Shown: one piece after another, positions 18,366-28,246 of the stretch | Layout of the letters: each line of letters starts with the position of its first letter | Position numbering within the stretch: the stretch's first letter is position 1 | NCBI RefSeq assembly: GCF_003385455.1 | Contig: NZ_QNUF01000003.1 | Coordinates: 62,001 to 126,000 of the forward strand | Length of the DNA stretch: 64,000 nt | Direction: 5' to 3' | Source of the DNA: Chryseobacterium rhizosphaerae | GTDB lineage: Bacteria > Bacteroidota > Bacteroidia > Flavobacteriales > Weeksellaceae | Notes under the pieces: generated by a model | What the model was told of the DNA's origin: nothing | What the model saw: only the letters and a program-made list of their open reading frames with translations | Databases searched by the model: none | Made by a program: the position numbers and the translations under genes

Positions 18366-19226
18366 ATGAGTAATTTAGAAGAAGAAAAGATATTATTTGC
18401 CTCAGATAATATTAGCATAGAATTTTGTTCCGAACGATATTCAAAAACGTCAATACTGGAAGCTGGATCGAGTTTTAACCTACTCTTTCTATTGGGTTCG
18501 GACATATATCTTGAAAAATCTGCCGGTCATCTTCCAATAGTATTCAGAAAAAATCAATACATTCTTTATTATTCATCAGAAGAAAACAGAGCAGAATTAC
18601 GATCTGATAGTCAGGAAGCATTACAATATCTTCTGATCCGGATTGACTATCAGTATATTAATCACCTTATCAACCCCAAATCCAGTGAGGAAAGTGCTGA
18701 TATATTGGAAAACATGATGAGAAACAGCTTCATCTATTTTCATAAAGAAACACCCCCCACCATGACTGTTGAAATGCATATGATCCTTAAAGAAATCATC
18801 GGCTCTTCAAAGAAAGGTATTATTCAGAAGTTATTTATTGAAGCCAAGCTCATCAAACTGCTTATTCTTGTATTCGAACAGTTCCACGAAAAAAACAGCG
18901 CACAATCAGCCCCAAAGGCCCCTGAAATGATCAAGAAATACATCGATGAAAATTACCACAGAAATATAAAGGCTGAGGAAATAGGAAAACTGATCGGGAT
19001 TAATCAGAATATCATCCGGCAGGAATTTAAGAGTCAATATCATATGACCATTTCCCATTATATTTCTGAACTAAGAATGCTGAAGGCAAAAAAAATGATT
19101 ACCAACAGTGATGTAATGATCAAAGAAATCGCTATTGAATGTGGGTATGAATATGTACAGAATTTCACCCGTGCTTTTAAAAAGAAATTTGGTGTTGCTC
19201 CTGAAAACCTGAGAAATAACAAATAG
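18366..19226 (+). CDS. AraC-family transcriptional regulator
   Basis: 286-residue DNA-binding regulator. The C-terminal hundred residues form the double helix-turn-helix: first helices in IKAEEIGKLIGINQNIIRQE, second in VMIKEIAIECGYEYVQNFTR, followed by AFKKKFGVAPENLR, a signature of the family. The N-terminal 180 residues would bind a signal but show no known ligand motif. It is divergent from the FISUMP gene, with 169 bases between, suggesting local control (inference). It ends in its own terminator. Confidence 0.92.
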   Translation: MSNLEEEKILFASDNISIEFCSERYSKTSILEAGSSFNLLFLLGSDIYLEKSAGHLPIVFRKNQYILYYSSEENRAELRSDSQEALQYLLIRIDYQYINHLINPKSSEESADILENMMRNSFIYFHKETPPTMTVEMHMILKEIIGSSKKGIIQKLFIEAKLIKLLILVFEQFHEKNSAQSAPKAPEMIKKYIDENYHRNIKAEEIGKLIGINQNIIRQEFKSQYHMTISHYISELRMLKAKKMITNSDVMIKEIAIECGYEYVQNFTRAFKKKFGVAPENLRNNK

Positions 19227-19228
19227 AA

Positions 19229-19258
19229 AAACCGCCTAAAAAATTAAGCGGTTTATAT
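19229..19258 (+). terminator. Terminator of the AraC-type gene
   Basis: Arms AAACCGC (19229-19235) and GCGGTTT (19248-19254) around a 12-base AT loop, directly after the stop codon. The following sequence is AT-rich, without a long T-run. Confidence 0.6.
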
Positions 19259-19318
19259 ATGTTGTTTTGCTTTGATATTACTTTTTCAGAATTAAGGTGA
19301 AAAAGCAATGACAATCAA

Positions 19319-19603
19319 TTAATGATGATGTCCGTGATCGTGAATGAAAGGTCCGTTACCTTTAGGTTGGTTGTAAAGAACCTCTACACCTTCCTGCTCA
19401 TAAATATTCTTTCTTCTGATATCTTCAGGATCGAAAGCCTTTACTTTTCCAAAGTATTCTTTCAAACCTTCCGTAAGCCACATTGGAATGACTAATCCGA
19501 AGAACATAAAAATACACCAGAACCCTACTAAGAACATAGTAATGAAGAATACAGTCCATAGGAACTGGTAGAACGGCCAAAATGCTGATAAAATAGTTAT
19601 CAT
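19319..19603 (-). CDS. Small membrane protein with His-rich C-terminus
   Basis: 94 residues with a hydrophobic N-terminal region forming two closely spaced membrane segments (about 4-45), then a charged cytoplasmic or periplasmic part, ending in HDHGHHH, a possible metal-binding tail. I do not recognise the family. It has its own clear promoter (19621-19651) despite being downstream of the class I fumarase gene on the same strand. Function unknown. Confidence 0.72.
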   Translation of the reverse strand: MITILSAFWPFYQFLWTVFFITMFLVGFWCIFMFFGLVIPMWLTEGLKEYFGKVKAFDPEDIRRKNIYEQEGVEVLYNQPKGNGPFIHDHGHHH

Positions 19604-19620
19604 TCTCTTTAGATTTTAGG

Positions 19621-19651
19621 CAAAAATAGAGCTTTTTTCTTTTTTACACAA
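19621..19651 (-). promoter_or_regulatory. Promoter of the small membrane protein gene
   Basis: TTG (19649-19651), a 20-base spacer and TATTTTTG (19621-19628) on the minus strand, 18 bases before the ATG. Confidence 0.7.
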
Positions 19652-19695
19652 AAGATATAGGCTCTATTTTATAATTTATTTTAATTTTAAACTAA

Positions 19696-21303
19696 CTAGT
19701 GGGCAAGATTTGCGAAGAAATCGTTTCCCTTATCATCCGTAATAATGAATGCAGGGAAGTCTTTTACTTCAATTTTTCTTACGGCTTCCATTCCTAATTC
19801 CGGGAAATCCACAACATCTACAGATACAATATTATCCTTTGCAAGGATAGCTGCAGGCCCTCCGATAGATCCAAGATAGAATCCTCCGTATTTATTACAT
19901 GCATCTGCAACATCTTTACTTCTGTTTCCTTTAGCCAGCATGATCATACTTCCGCCATGGCTTTGAAACTCGTCAACATATACATCCATTCTTCCTGCGG
20001 TAGTAGGTCCGAAACTTCCTGATGCCATTCCTTCCGGAGTCTTTGCAGGTCCTGCATAGTAAATCGGGTGGTTTTTGAAATACTCTGGCATGGGTTTACC
20101 ACTATCTATCAGTTCTTTGATCTTAGCATGAGCAATATCTCTTGCTACGATAAGGGTACCATTTAATTTTAGTCTTGTTTTGATTGGATATTTTGAAAGA
20201 TCAGCTAAAATATCCTGCATAGGCTTATTCAAATCAACTTCCACCGCTTCTTCCAAATGGGGAGGGGTAGCTGGTAAAAATCTCTTTGGATCCTGTTCCA
20301 ATTGCTCAAGGAAAATTCCTTCTTTTGTAATTTTTCCTTTGATATTTCTATCTGCAGAACAAGAAACTCCCATTCCTACCGGACATGAAGCTGCGTGTCT
20401 TGGAAGCCTGATCACTCTTACATCATGGGTAAGATATTTTCCACCAAACTGTGCTCCAATAGCACTTTCCTGACATATTTTCTGAACTTTAGCCTCCCAT
20501 TCAAGATCTCTGAACGCCTGTCCGGCTTCATTTCCTTCCGTCGGAAGATGATCATAATACTTAGCCGAAGCTTTCTTTACAGCAGCAAGGTTCGCTTCTG
20601 CAGAAGTTCCTCCAATGACTAAAGCAAGGTGATACGGAGGGCAGGCTGCCGTTCCAAGATCTGAAATTTTCTCTTTGATAAACTCTTCAAGAGATTTTTC
20701 GTTCAGTAAAGATTTTGTTTTTTGGTACAGGAATGTTTTATTGGCAGAACCTCCTCCTTTTGTTAAAAACAAGAACTCATAGTAATCTCCTTTTTTAGCA
20801 TAAATATCAATCTGTGCCGGAAGGTTGGATCCTGAATTTTTCTCATCAAACATAGTTAATGGAACCACCTGAGAATATCTTAAGTTTCTTTTTTGGTAGG
20901 TATTGAAAATTCCTCGGCTTAAAAATTCACCGTCGTCTACTCCTGTGTATACATTTTCTCCTTTTTTACCCATTACAATTGCTGTTCCTGTATCCTGACA
21001 AGAAGGAAGAGCACCTTCTGCAGCTACTGCAGCGTTCTGTAGCAGGTTATAAGCAACAAATCGGTCATTGTCCGTAGCTTCAGGATCATCAATAATTCTT
21101 CTAAGACTCTCTAAGTGAGAAGAACGTAACATAAAAGAAACGTCAGCCATAGCTTCCTCAGCAAGTAATTCCAACCCTTTAGGATCTACAGTTAAGATTT
21201 CCCTGTCTCCTAATTTTTCAACTTTTACATAATCTGATGTAAGCTTTTTATACACCGTATCATCTTTCTGAATTGGATACGGATCCTGATATCTAAATTC
21301 CAT
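19696..21303 (-). CDS. Fumarate hydratase, class I (iron-sulfur)
   Basis: Oxygen-sensitive [4Fe-4S] enzyme converting fumarate and water to malate in the TCA cycle. 535 residues, full length for the single-chain (FumA-like) class, with the alpha-type part first and the beta-type part last. Candidate cluster cysteines are Cys102 in LPSCQDTGT, one in AACPPYH and one in CPVGMGVSC. It is divergent from the class II fumarase gene with 137 bases between the starts, so the cell has an iron-dependent and an iron-independent fumarase side by side. A TATTTTTG box lies at 21321-21328 (minus strand). Confidence 0.95.
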   Translation of the reverse strand: MEFRYQDPYPIQKDDTVYKKLTSDYVKVEKLGDREILTVDPKGLELLAEEAMADVSFMLRSSHLESLRRIIDDPEATDNDRFVAYNLLQNAAVAAEGALPSCQDTGTAIVMGKKGENVYTGVDDGEFLSRGIFNTYQKRNLRYSQVVPLTMFDEKNSGSNLPAQIDIYAKKGDYYEFLFLTKGGGSANKTFLYQKTKSLLNEKSLEEFIKEKISDLGTAACPPYHLALVIGGTSAEANLAAVKKASAKYYDHLPTEGNEAGQAFRDLEWEAKVQKICQESAIGAQFGGKYLTHDVRVIRLPRHAASCPVGMGVSCSADRNIKGKITKEGIFLEQLEQDPKRFLPATPPHLEEAVEVDLNKPMQDILADLSKYPIKTRLKLNGTLIVARDIAHAKIKELIDSGKPMPEYFKNHPIYYAGPAKTPEGMASGSFGPTTAGRMDVYVDEFQSHGGSMIMLAKGNRSKDVADACNKYGGFYLGSIGGPAAILAKDNIVSVDVVDFPELGMEAVRKIEVKDFPAFIITDDKGNDFFANLAH

Positions 21304-21440
21304 TCAATTTTTTGTTTGCACAAAAATACGGCTACCGTAAAAAAATATGAGTAAAATCAGTCATTAAAATTGATATTTATAATGATTATAAATTGCGAAA
21401 TTCTGGTGTTATCAGTAACTTTATAAAAATTTCAATCACA

Positions 21441-22835
21441 ATGAATTACAGAATAGAAAAAGACACCATGGGCGAAGTGCAGGTACCTGCAGACAAATTT
21501 TGGGGAGCACAGACAGAGCGTTCCAGAAATAATTTTAAAATAGGTCCTGAGGGTTCAATGCCCCACGAAATCATTGAAGCATTTGCCTATTTGAAAAAAG
21601 CAGCAGCGTACGCCAACAGCGATTTGGGAGTTCTTGCTGCTGAAAAAAGGGATATGATTGCTAAGGTCTGTGATGAAATTCTGGAAGGAAAACTTAATGA
21701 TCAATTCCCACTGGTTATTTGGCAAACCGGGTCGGGAACTCAGTCAAACATGAATGTCAACGAAGTTGTTTCCAACAGGGCGCATGTCAATAATGGAGGT
21801 ACTTTAGGAGAGAAATCTGAAATCCACCCAAACGATGATGTCAATAAATCTCAATCATCCAATGATACCTATCCTACAGCGATGCATATTGCTGCTTATA
21901 AAAAAGTAGTAGAGGTAACGATACCTGCTGTAGAAAAATTAAAAAATACATTATCTGAAAAATCCAAAGCATTCAAGGATGTTGTAAAAATCGGAAGAAC
22001 CCACCTGATGGATGCTACTCCACTTACCCTTGGACAGGAATTTTCAGGATATGTCGCTCAGTTGGAATTTGGCTTAAGAGCTTTAAAAAATACACTTCCT
22101 CACCTTTCTGAACTTGCACTTGGTGGAACAGCAGTAGGAACCGGGTTAAATACTCCAAACGGCTATGATGTAAAAGTAGCTGAACATATTGCAAAATTCA
22201 CCAACCTACCTTTTATTACTGCAGAAAATAAATTTGAAGCTCTTGCTGCTCATGATGCTATTGTTGAAAGTCATGGTGCTTTAAAACAGCTTGCCGTATC
22301 GTTATTCAAAATTGCACAGGACATCAGGTTATTGGCCTCAGGACCAAGATCAGGAATTGGTGAAATTCACATTCCAGAAAATGAACCTGGATCATCTATC
22401 ATGCCGGGGAAAGTAAACCCTACTCAAAATGAGGCGCTAACTATGGTTTGTGCTCAGGTTTTAGGAAATGATACCACCATTTCTTTTGCCGGAACTCAGG
22501 GAAATTATGAGCTTAATGTCTTTAAACCTGTTATGGCTTACAATTTCTTACAATCTGCCCAGTTGATTGCCGATGCATGTATTTCATTTAATGATCACTG
22601 TGCAGTTGGAATTGAGCCTAATCACGAGAGAATTAAAGAGCTTGTTGACAAGTCTTTAATGCTTGTAACAGCTCTTAATACTCATATTGGTTATGAAAAT
22701 GCAGCTAAAATTGCAAAAACAGCCCATAAAAATGGGACCACGTTAAAAGAAGAAGCTGTAAATCTGGGGCTTTTAACTGCCGAACAGTTTGATGAATGGG
22801 TAAAACCTGAAGACATGGTAGGAAGCCTGAAATAG
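21441..22835 (+). CDS. fumC: Fumarate hydratase, class II
   Basis: Iron-independent fumarase of the aspartase/fumarase superfamily. 464 residues, standard length. The signature [11 protein letters not shown], which forms the flexible active-site loop with the catalytic Ser, and [14 protein letters not shown] are both present. I start at the ATG at 21441, where the conserved N-terminus [13 protein letters not shown] begins; the in-frame TTG 48 bases upstream adds residues not seen in the family. Divergent from the class I enzyme, which suggests switching between the two according to iron or oxygen supply (inference). Confidence 0.96.
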   Translation: MNYRIEKDTMGEVQVPADKFWGAQTERSRNNFKIGPEGSMPHEIIEAFAYLKKAAAYANSDLGVLAAEKRDMIAKVCDEILEGKLNDQFPLVIWQTGSGTQSNMNVNEVVSNRAHVNNGGTLGEKSEIHPNDDVNKSQSSNDTYPTAMHIAAYKKVVEVTIPAVEKLKNTLSEKSKAFKDVVKIGRTHLMDATPLTLGQEFSGYVAQLEFGLRALKNTLPHLSELALGGTAVGTGLNTPNGYDVKVAEHIAKFTNLPFITAENKFEALAAHDAIVESHGALKQLAVSLFKIAQDIRLLASGPRSGIGEIHIPENEPGSSIMPGKVNPTQNEALTMVCAQVLGNDTTISFAGTQGNYELNVFKPVMAYNFLQSAQLIADACISFNDHCAVGIEPNHERIKELVDKSLMLVTALNTHIGYENAAKIAKTAHKNGTTLKEEAVNLGLLTAEQFDEWVKPEDMVGSLK

Positions 22836-22857
22836 GATTACAAACATAATATATCAA

Positions 22858-22888
22858 TAAAAGCCTTGGGATTCCCAGGGCTTTTTTA
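22858..22888 (+). terminator. Terminator of fumC
   Basis: Hairpin AAAAGCC-TTGGG-ATT-CCCA-GGGCTTTTTT just after the fumC stop codon, with a run of T residues on the plus strand. Confidence 0.87.
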
Positions 22889-22981
22889 ATGATGCAAAAT
22901 ACTGAATAACAATTTTTTATTAAATTCAGATTTGCGTATTATTTTTTCATAAATTAGTGATATAATTTCAAAACAAAAGCC

Positions 22982-23173
22982 ATGAAAAACCTAAAGAAAT
23001 TAAAGAGACAAAGCTTAAAGGAAGTATTAGGCGGAAATTCAGCATCAAACTGCCAGGGGAAATTTAAATATCCTGCTTATTATAATGGATATTCGGCATG
23101 TTGCGTTGCACAAACAGACTATCCATGTTCCCAGACTGTCATGTGCCAACTTCCTATCGGAATGTGTGATTGA
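22982..23173 (+). CDS. GG-leader Cys-rich peptide (bacteriocin-like)
   Basis: A 63-residue peptide precursor. The first 18 residues, MKNLKKLKRQSLKEVLGG, form a double-glycine leader of the kind removed by C39-peptidase ABC exporters. The 45-residue core holds six cysteines, including a CC pair, fitting three disulfides, and is rich in Tyr and Gln. It stands alone between the fumC terminator and the DyP peroxidase gene. Three other genes with the same leader style lie at 58.2-58.8 kb. No exporter or modifying enzyme is adjacent. Similar leaders in Chryseobacterium are usually labelled bacteriocin-like; an antibacterial role is not shown here. Confidence 0.75.
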   Translation: MKNLKKLKRQSLKEVLGGNSASNCQGKFKYPAYYNGYSACCVAQTDYPCSQTVMCQLPIGMCD

Positions 23174-23210
23174 GATTGTCATTTGATATCATCTCTGTAA
23201 GTAATTGATA

Positions 23211-23244
23211 AAAGGGCTGCCTCCGTAAAGAAGCAGCCTTTTTT
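23211..23244. terminator. Bidirectional terminator
   Basis: Arms AAAGGGCTGC (23211-23220) and GCAGCCTTTT (23233-23242) between the convergent GG-peptide and peroxidase genes, with T-runs on both strands. Confidence 0.8.
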
Positions 23245-23250
23245 CTTATA

Positions 23251-24186
23251 TTATCCTGAAAATTCGTCAAGCATATTTCTGGTTGGAACAAAGAAGAGCG
23301 TACCCGTTACTGCTGTACTGAAGTCTAAAATCCGGTCATAATTTCCCGGAGGATCTCCAATAAACATATGGGTCAACATCTTTTTCGTAGTGGTAAAAGT
23401 ACTTGCGTAAGAAATGAAATAGGTTCCAAATTCATTTTTAGAAGGGTTTCCGAAAGGCATATTATCTCTTACAATCTTAAGTTCTTCACCATTCTCTCCT
23501 TCTACATTCGCTAAAGCAATATGTGAGTTTGAAGGTTTTACTTCATCAGACATTTCAATATCATTTTCCTTTGATCTGCCGATTACCTTCTCCTGATCTT
23601 CTGTAGAAAGACTTTTCCAGGCATCCATATTATGAAGATATTTCTGAACAAAAAGATAGCTTCCTCCCTGATATTGAGAATCTTCATTTCCAATTTTCGC
23701 AAAATAATCACGGTCTTCTCCGTGTGGGTTTTCTGTTCCGTCTACAAAACCAAGAATAGACCTTGCATCCCAATATTTAAATCCATGAATTTCCAGAATA
23801 CTTTCTGCTACGGAACTTAATAGTTTTGAGATTTCAATACCCATATCGAATATAACACTTTGATTGTCTGCTCTTAAATGAAAATGCAAATCTCCGGGAG
23901 TAGAAACAGCAGTATGCTTTATCCCTATTATCTCTTCGAAATTCGCAAGTTCCTTGGGCATAGGAGTAGGAAGACTTAGCTTTTTCCATGCTTCAAAACC
24001 AATTCCCATCACACAGCTTGCTCTGCTGCCCGGGAATCTGTTGAAAACAGAATTATTAAGATTTAAAACCAAAGCACATAGCTCCTGGAAAACATCTTTC
24101 AGCTGCGGAACATCATTAAGCTTCCACACCATGAATATGGTATTCGTGTTAGGGTAATCCGTAACATTTTGCGATTCTAAACTCAT
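23251..24186 (-). CDS. DyP-type heme peroxidase
   Basis: Dye-decolourising peroxidase using H2O2, 311 residues, the compact class B/YfeX-like size. The DyP signature GFVDGTENP is at residues 146-154 with distal Asp149; the proximal heme His is probably His222 in SNSHIALAN, and a distal Arg lies in VRDNMPFGN. There is no Tat or Sec signal, so it is cytoplasmic, or possibly packed in an encapsulin, although no encapsulin gene or typical C-terminal targeting tail is seen. A bidirectional terminator follows. Confidence 0.93.
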   Translation of the reverse strand: MSLESQNVTDYPNTNTIFMVWKLNDVPQLKDVFQELCALVLNLNNSVFNRFPGSRASCVMGIGFEAWKKLSLPTPMPKELANFEEIIGIKHTAVSTPGDLHFHLRADNQSVIFDMGIEISKLLSSVAESILEIHGFKYWDARSILGFVDGTENPHGEDRDYFAKIGNEDSQYQGGSYLFVQKYLHNMDAWKSLSTEDQEKVIGRSKENDIEMSDEVKPSNSHIALANVEGENGEELKIVRDNMPFGNPSKNEFGTYFISYASTFTTTKKMLTHMFIGDPPGNYDRILDFSTAVTGTLFFVPTRNMLDEFSG

Positions 24187-24247
24187 GTTTATTTTTTTGA
24201 ATTAAGGTACGTAACAGAATGGTAATCTACAAGCCTGTTAGCATTTT

Positions 24248-25897
24248 TTAACCGATCAATTCTTTAGCCTGTGCTAAAGCAGCTTCTGTAATTTTACTTC
24301 CTGAAAGTAATTGTGCTATTTCGGTTAGCTTCTGATCATCAGTTAAAGGAATAATTGTAGATTGGGTTCTTCCTGAAATATCCTGTTTTACGACTTTATA
24401 ATTATCGTTTCCTTTTGCAGCGACCTGTGCCAAATGAGAAATAACGATCAACTGCATATCTTTAGACATCTCTCTCATAAGGTTTCCGATTTCTTCAGCC
24501 ACTTTCCCTGAAACTCCGGTATCTATTTCATCCAGAATAAGAGTGGGAAGATCATCACTTTCAGCAATAATTTTCTTTACGGCCAGCATAACCCTCGATC
24601 TTTCTCCACCGGAAATAGCCGTTTGAATAGGCCTTAACGGGAATCCCGAATTCGCCTGAAATAAAAGCTGAATATTTTCTTTTCCGAAAGCATTAAATTC
24701 AGGAATATCCAGAAGCTCTATATCTACTTTGGCTTTTTCAAGACCCAGTTTTTTAAGAAGCGTTTCTGCTTTTTTTACAAAAACAGGAACATTCTTTTTT
24801 CTGTTTTTTGAAAGTTTCTCGGAAAGAGTTTGAAGTATTTTTTCCTTATTAGAAATATTTTCTTCTGTTTCAATAATTTGTGCTTCCAATTCTGAAGCGC
24901 CTTTCTGATCTCCTGCCAGTTCATTCCTCACTTCTATCAGCTCATTTACATCTGAGACATTATGCTTTAGGAGTAAGGCATTGATTTTATTATTAAGCTC
25001 CGTGAGAAGTAATAAGTTCTCCGGGTTAATTTCTACTTTTTCAGATTCGTTTTCAAGCTCGGAAATAATATCTTTTATTTCTACAAAAGAAGTTTCCAGT
25101 CGCTGATCCAACTCAGCAAAGCTGGTTGAAATCTCGGAAATCCTGGAGAGTTTATTCTTCGCTTCATTAAAGAAAGATAAAATTCCGATTTCTTCCTGGT
25201 GGAATCTCGATAGGATCTGACCCAGGTTTTCAGAAATCATTCCTGCATTTTCCTGAATAGCAAGCTGATTCTGCATCTCTTCGTAATCTACTTCATCCAG
25301 CTTCAGTTCTTCCAGTTCATTAAGCAGAAAGTCTTTATAATCACTTTCTTTATTAGTCTCGGAAAGCTGTGTCTGAAGTTTTTTAAGCTGAAGTTTCAAG
25401 CTCTGGAAATCAGAAAATACCTGTTGGTATTCTTCAATGATCTGCTTATTTTCAGAAAGTCCATCAATTATTTTAAACTGATATTCTGAAGTAAAAAGAT
25501 TGGAAGTTTCAAACTGGGAATGAATATCGATCAGCTGTGATGAAAATTCTTTAAGCACATCCAGGGTTACCGGAACATCATTAATGAATGCCCGTGATTT
25601 TCCCGAAGGCAGAATTTCCCTTCTGATAATAGTCTGAAGCTCATAATCAAGGTCGTTTTCTATAAAGAATTTTTTAAACTGATTATTCAGTGCAAATTCA
25701 GTTTCTACGACACTTTTTTCTTCTGCATTCGAAACCGATTTTATATCTGCCCTTTCTCCAAGAATAAGTCTCAGAGCTCCCAGAATAATAGATTTACCTG
25801 CTCCCGTTTCACCGGTGATTACCTGCAAACCGTTTTTCAATGACACTTCAAGGGTATCAATCAGGGCAAAGTTTTTAATATAAATTCTCGAAAGCAT
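24248..25897 (-). CDS. recN: DNA repair protein RecN
   Basis: SMC-like ATPase acting in recombinational repair of double-strand breaks. 549 residues, full length. Walker A GETGAGKS is at 29-36, a long coiled-coil region spans about 150-370, and the C-terminal ATPase half has the signature ISGGERSRVMLAVK and Walker B LPTLILDEIDTGVSG. It is last in the order bamD, rpoZ, coaBC, porD, recN, but has its own strong promoter in the gap after porD. No SOS-box-like palindrome was evident. Confidence 0.97.
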   Translation of the reverse strand: MLSRIYIKNFALIDTLEVSLKNGLQVITGETGAGKSIILGALRLILGERADIKSVSNAEEKSVVETEFALNNQFKKFFIENDLDYELQTIIRREILPSGKSRAFINDVPVTLDVLKEFSSQLIDIHSQFETSNLFTSEYQFKIIDGLSENKQIIEEYQQVFSDFQSLKLQLKKLQTQLSETNKESDYKDFLLNELEELKLDEVDYEEMQNQLAIQENAGMISENLGQILSRFHQEEIGILSFFNEAKNKLSRISEISTSFAELDQRLETSFVEIKDIISELENESEKVEINPENLLLLTELNNKINALLLKHNVSDVNELIEVRNELAGDQKGASELEAQIIETEENISNKEKILQTLSEKLSKNRKKNVPVFVKKAETLLKKLGLEKAKVDIELLDIPEFNAFGKENIQLLFQANSGFPLRPIQTAISGGERSRVMLAVKKIIAESDDLPTLILDEIDTGVSGKVAEEIGNLMREMSKDMQLIVISHLAQVAAKGNDNYKVVKQDISGRTQSTIIPLTDDQKLTEIAQLLSGSKITEAALAQAKELIG

Positions 25898-25926
25898 GGA
25901 TGAAGGGCTGGTTACTTTAAGTAGTG

Positions 25927-25957
25927 CAAATATAGAATTTTAGAGTTCAGTATTCAA
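25927..25957 (-). promoter_or_regulatory. recN promoter
   Basis: TTG (25955-25957), a 20-base spacer and TATATTTG (25927-25934) on the minus strand, 29 bases before the recN ATG. A full consensus match, so recN can be expressed independently of coaBC-porD. Confidence 0.75.
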
Positions 25958-25978
25958 TAGCTGAATGTTTGAATTCTT

Positions 25979-26881
25979 TTATTTCCACTTATTCCATTTA
26001 TTATCAATATTTTTTGGAGAAAGAACAATCATGGTCTGTTTCAGATCATTAATATTGACAGGTCCATTATTCCCTGAATTAAAAATATTGAAGATCTCGT
26101 CACTTTTATTATCCATAAAGGTATTGAAGAAGTATGACTGCTGGAATGAATTTTCATACATTTTCAGCTGCATCAGGGCATCAAAAATCACTTTTTTGGC
26201 TCCTCCCTGGTCTTGGTTAAAGAGATTGTCCAATCCCGCTCTGTGATAGGTATAAATGACTGAACGCAATTGGCTCCAGTTAGGATTCAAAATTTCATTA
26301 ACCAGTATTGTACGGCTTCTTGGTTCATTTACCGTATTCCATCCCTCATAATTTCTGTTCTGTGAATTCTGGGCAATCTGCTGGGCTTTTGAAAACCATT
26401 GCGAGCCACCCATAGACTGGAAGCTGTCGGCATCGTATCCTAAGATCAGATAGATATAAAAACTGATTACATCGGTAAGGTTCTTTCCGGAAAACTGTCT
26501 TTCATTAAATATAAGATTCTCATTTTCAATATATTCGAATGCAAATCTTTGATCCTGAAGGTTTAATAACGGAGATTCATAATTTGAGCTATAAACAGGG
26601 CGTACAGCCTGTACTACTATAGCACCTTTAAATCTGTTATCCGTTCTTTCAGAAATAACAATAGAGAAACCACATTTTATTTTTTCAAAATTCTGTAGTT
26701 TTTTCCCTGTCCAGCTGGTATTATTAATAAAGTCTTTGAGACTTTTTTCCAAAGCCTTATAAGCTTGCTGGTTACTTCCTCCCAATTGTTGGGAGTTTAC
26801 CTGTACGGTTGCCAGCAATTCCTGAGAAAAGCTAATGCTGTATATAAAAAGCAGAAAAAATAAGCTTATAATTTTTTTCAT
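25979..26881 (-). CDS. porD: DUF4835 family protein, PorD-type T9SS-associated factor
   Basis: 300-residue exported protein with signal peptide MKKIISLFFLLFIYSISFS. Sequence and gene order (between coaBC and recN) fit the DUF4835 family, which in Flavobacterium has been named PorD and linked to type IX secretion and gliding. No enzyme motif is visible. It probably acts in the periplasm or at the outer membrane in building the secretion machine that exports the T9SS-tailed proteins of this window. The family call rests on recognition of conserved stretches and synteny; the molecular role is not established. Confidence 0.82.
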   Translation of the reverse strand: MKKIISLFFLLFIYSISFSQELLATVQVNSQQLGGSNQQAYKALEKSLKDFINNTSWTGKKLQNFEKIKCGFSIVISERTDNRFKGAIVVQAVRPVYSSNYESPLLNLQDQRFAFEYIENENLIFNERQFSGKNLTDVISFYIYLILGYDADSFQSMGGSQWFSKAQQIAQNSQNRNYEGWNTVNEPRSRTILVNEILNPNWSQLRSVIYTYHRAGLDNLFNQDQGGAKKVIFDALMQLKMYENSFQQSYFFNTFMDNKSDEIFNIFNSGNNGPVNINDLKQTMIVLSPKNIDNKWNKWK

Positions 26882-26917
26882 TGTCTATTAAAAATTGAGA
26901 ACGGAAATTTATTAAAA

Positions 26918-28123
26918 TTATTTTAAAAGCTGAGCTTCCACAAAGTTGAGAATATCTTTGGCGACTTCATCTTTTGATTTAAGGTTAAATTCTGTCTTTT
27001 CCGTTTTGGTAAATATTTTAATTTTATTGGTATCGTTTTTAAAGCCTGCACCTTCATCGCGCAGAGAATTTAAAACAATCATATCAAGGTTTTTCTTTTC
27101 AAGCTTTCCTTTGGCATTCTCTTCTTCATTCTGTGTTTCGAGGGCAAATCCTACCAAGAACTGATGGGTTTTCTTTTCGCCCATCGTTTTTAAGATATCG
27201 GGATTCTTCACCAGCTCAATCGTTAGATTTTCATCATTCTTCTTGATCTTTTCTTTAGCCACTTCTTTTGGAGCATAATCTGCTACAGCAGCACTGGCAA
27301 TTCCGATATCTATTGTATCATAAAACTCAAATACTTTGGCCAGCATTTCTTTAGCAGAAGTGACTTTGTGAAGTTCAACATTTTCATCATGAATCACCTG
27401 AGCACTAGGTCCTGAAATTAAAATTACTTTTGCTCCCCTTTTTGAAGCTTCTTCAGCTAAAGAGAAACCCATTTTTCCTGAAGAATGATTTCCTATAAAT
27501 CTCACCGGGTCGATCGCCTCATATGTGGGACCAGCAGTAATCAATACTGTTTTTCCTTCAAGACTTTTTCCGTTAGTTTCAGTCTTAAAATAATTTTCAA
27601 CTGCATTAAAAATGGTTTCAGGCTCCGCCATTCTTCCCTGTCCGATAAGTCCACTCGCCAATTCTCCGTTTTCTGCAGGAATTATTGTATGTCCGAAGCT
27701 TTCCGCAAGCTCTATATTTTTCTTTGTAGACGGATGGACATACATATCCAAATCCATCGCAGGAGCAATAAATACAGGGCATTTTGCAGACATATACGTG
27801 GCAATAACCAGATTATCGCACATCCCATGAATCATTTTAGATAGGGTATTGGCTGTACAGGGCGTTACAAGCATTACATCTGCCCAAAGTGCCAATTCTA
27901 CATGACTGTTCCAGCTTCCGTTATCTCCATAAAAGTCTGAGTAAACAGGCTTTTTCGATAATGTAGACAAGCTTAATTTCGTTACAAAATGTTCAGCATC
28001 GGGAGTCATAATAACCTGTACTTCGGCACCTTTCTTTACAAAATCCCTTATCAGAAAATGAATTTTGTAAGCCGCAATCCCTCCGGAAACTGCGATAAGT
28101 ATCTTTTTACCGGAAACACTCAT
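26918..28123 (-). CDS. coaBC: Bifunctional phosphopantothenoylcysteine decarboxylase/synthetase
   Basis: Two consecutive steps of coenzyme A synthesis: CTP-dependent joining of cysteine to 4'-phosphopantothenate (CoaB, C-terminal) and FMN-dependent decarboxylation (CoaC, N-terminal). 401 residues. The CoaC half has ISGGIAAYK near residue 13 and the active-site His in NSHVELALWADVM; the CoaB half has ITAGPTYEAIDPVRFIGN and SSGKMG, and the CTP-site Lys in KIKKN. Followed by porD after 36 bases, so the two are likely co-transcribed. A hairpin separates it from rpoZ upstream. Confidence 0.97.
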   Translation of the reverse strand: MSVSGKKILIAVSGGIAAYKIHFLIRDFVKKGAEVQVIMTPDAEHFVTKLSLSTLSKKPVYSDFYGDNGSWNSHVELALWADVMLVTPCTANTLSKMIHGMCDNLVIATYMSAKCPVFIAPAMDLDMYVHPSTKKNIELAESFGHTIIPAENGELASGLIGQGRMAEPETIFNAVENYFKTETNGKSLEGKTVLITAGPTYEAIDPVRFIGNHSSGKMGFSLAEEASKRGAKVILISGPSAQVIHDENVELHKVTSAKEMLAKVFEFYDTIDIGIASAAVADYAPKEVAKEKIKKNDENLTIELVKNPDILKTMGEKKTHQFLVGFALETQNEEENAKGKLEKKNLDMIVLNSLRDEGAGFKNDTNKIKIFTKTEKTEFNLKSKDEVAKDILNFVEAQLLK

Positions 28124-28187
28124 TTAGTTCTAATTTTTTTTGAAACACTAAAATACTTATTTTTTCCCACAATCAGGGTTTAAAACA

Positions 28188-28227
28188 ACAAAGGTCATAA
28201 AAGAACCGAGTTCCTTTATGACCTTTG
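28188..28227 (-). terminator. Probable terminator after rpoZ
   Basis: A 14-bp inverted repeat, ACAAAGGTCATAAA and TTTATGACCTTTGT, lies between the rpoZ stop and the coaBC start. On the minus strand it is followed by TTGTTTT, a weak T-run, so some read-through into coaBC is possible. Confidence 0.65.
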
Positions 28228-28246
28228 TCTATAAAAATACAGATGA

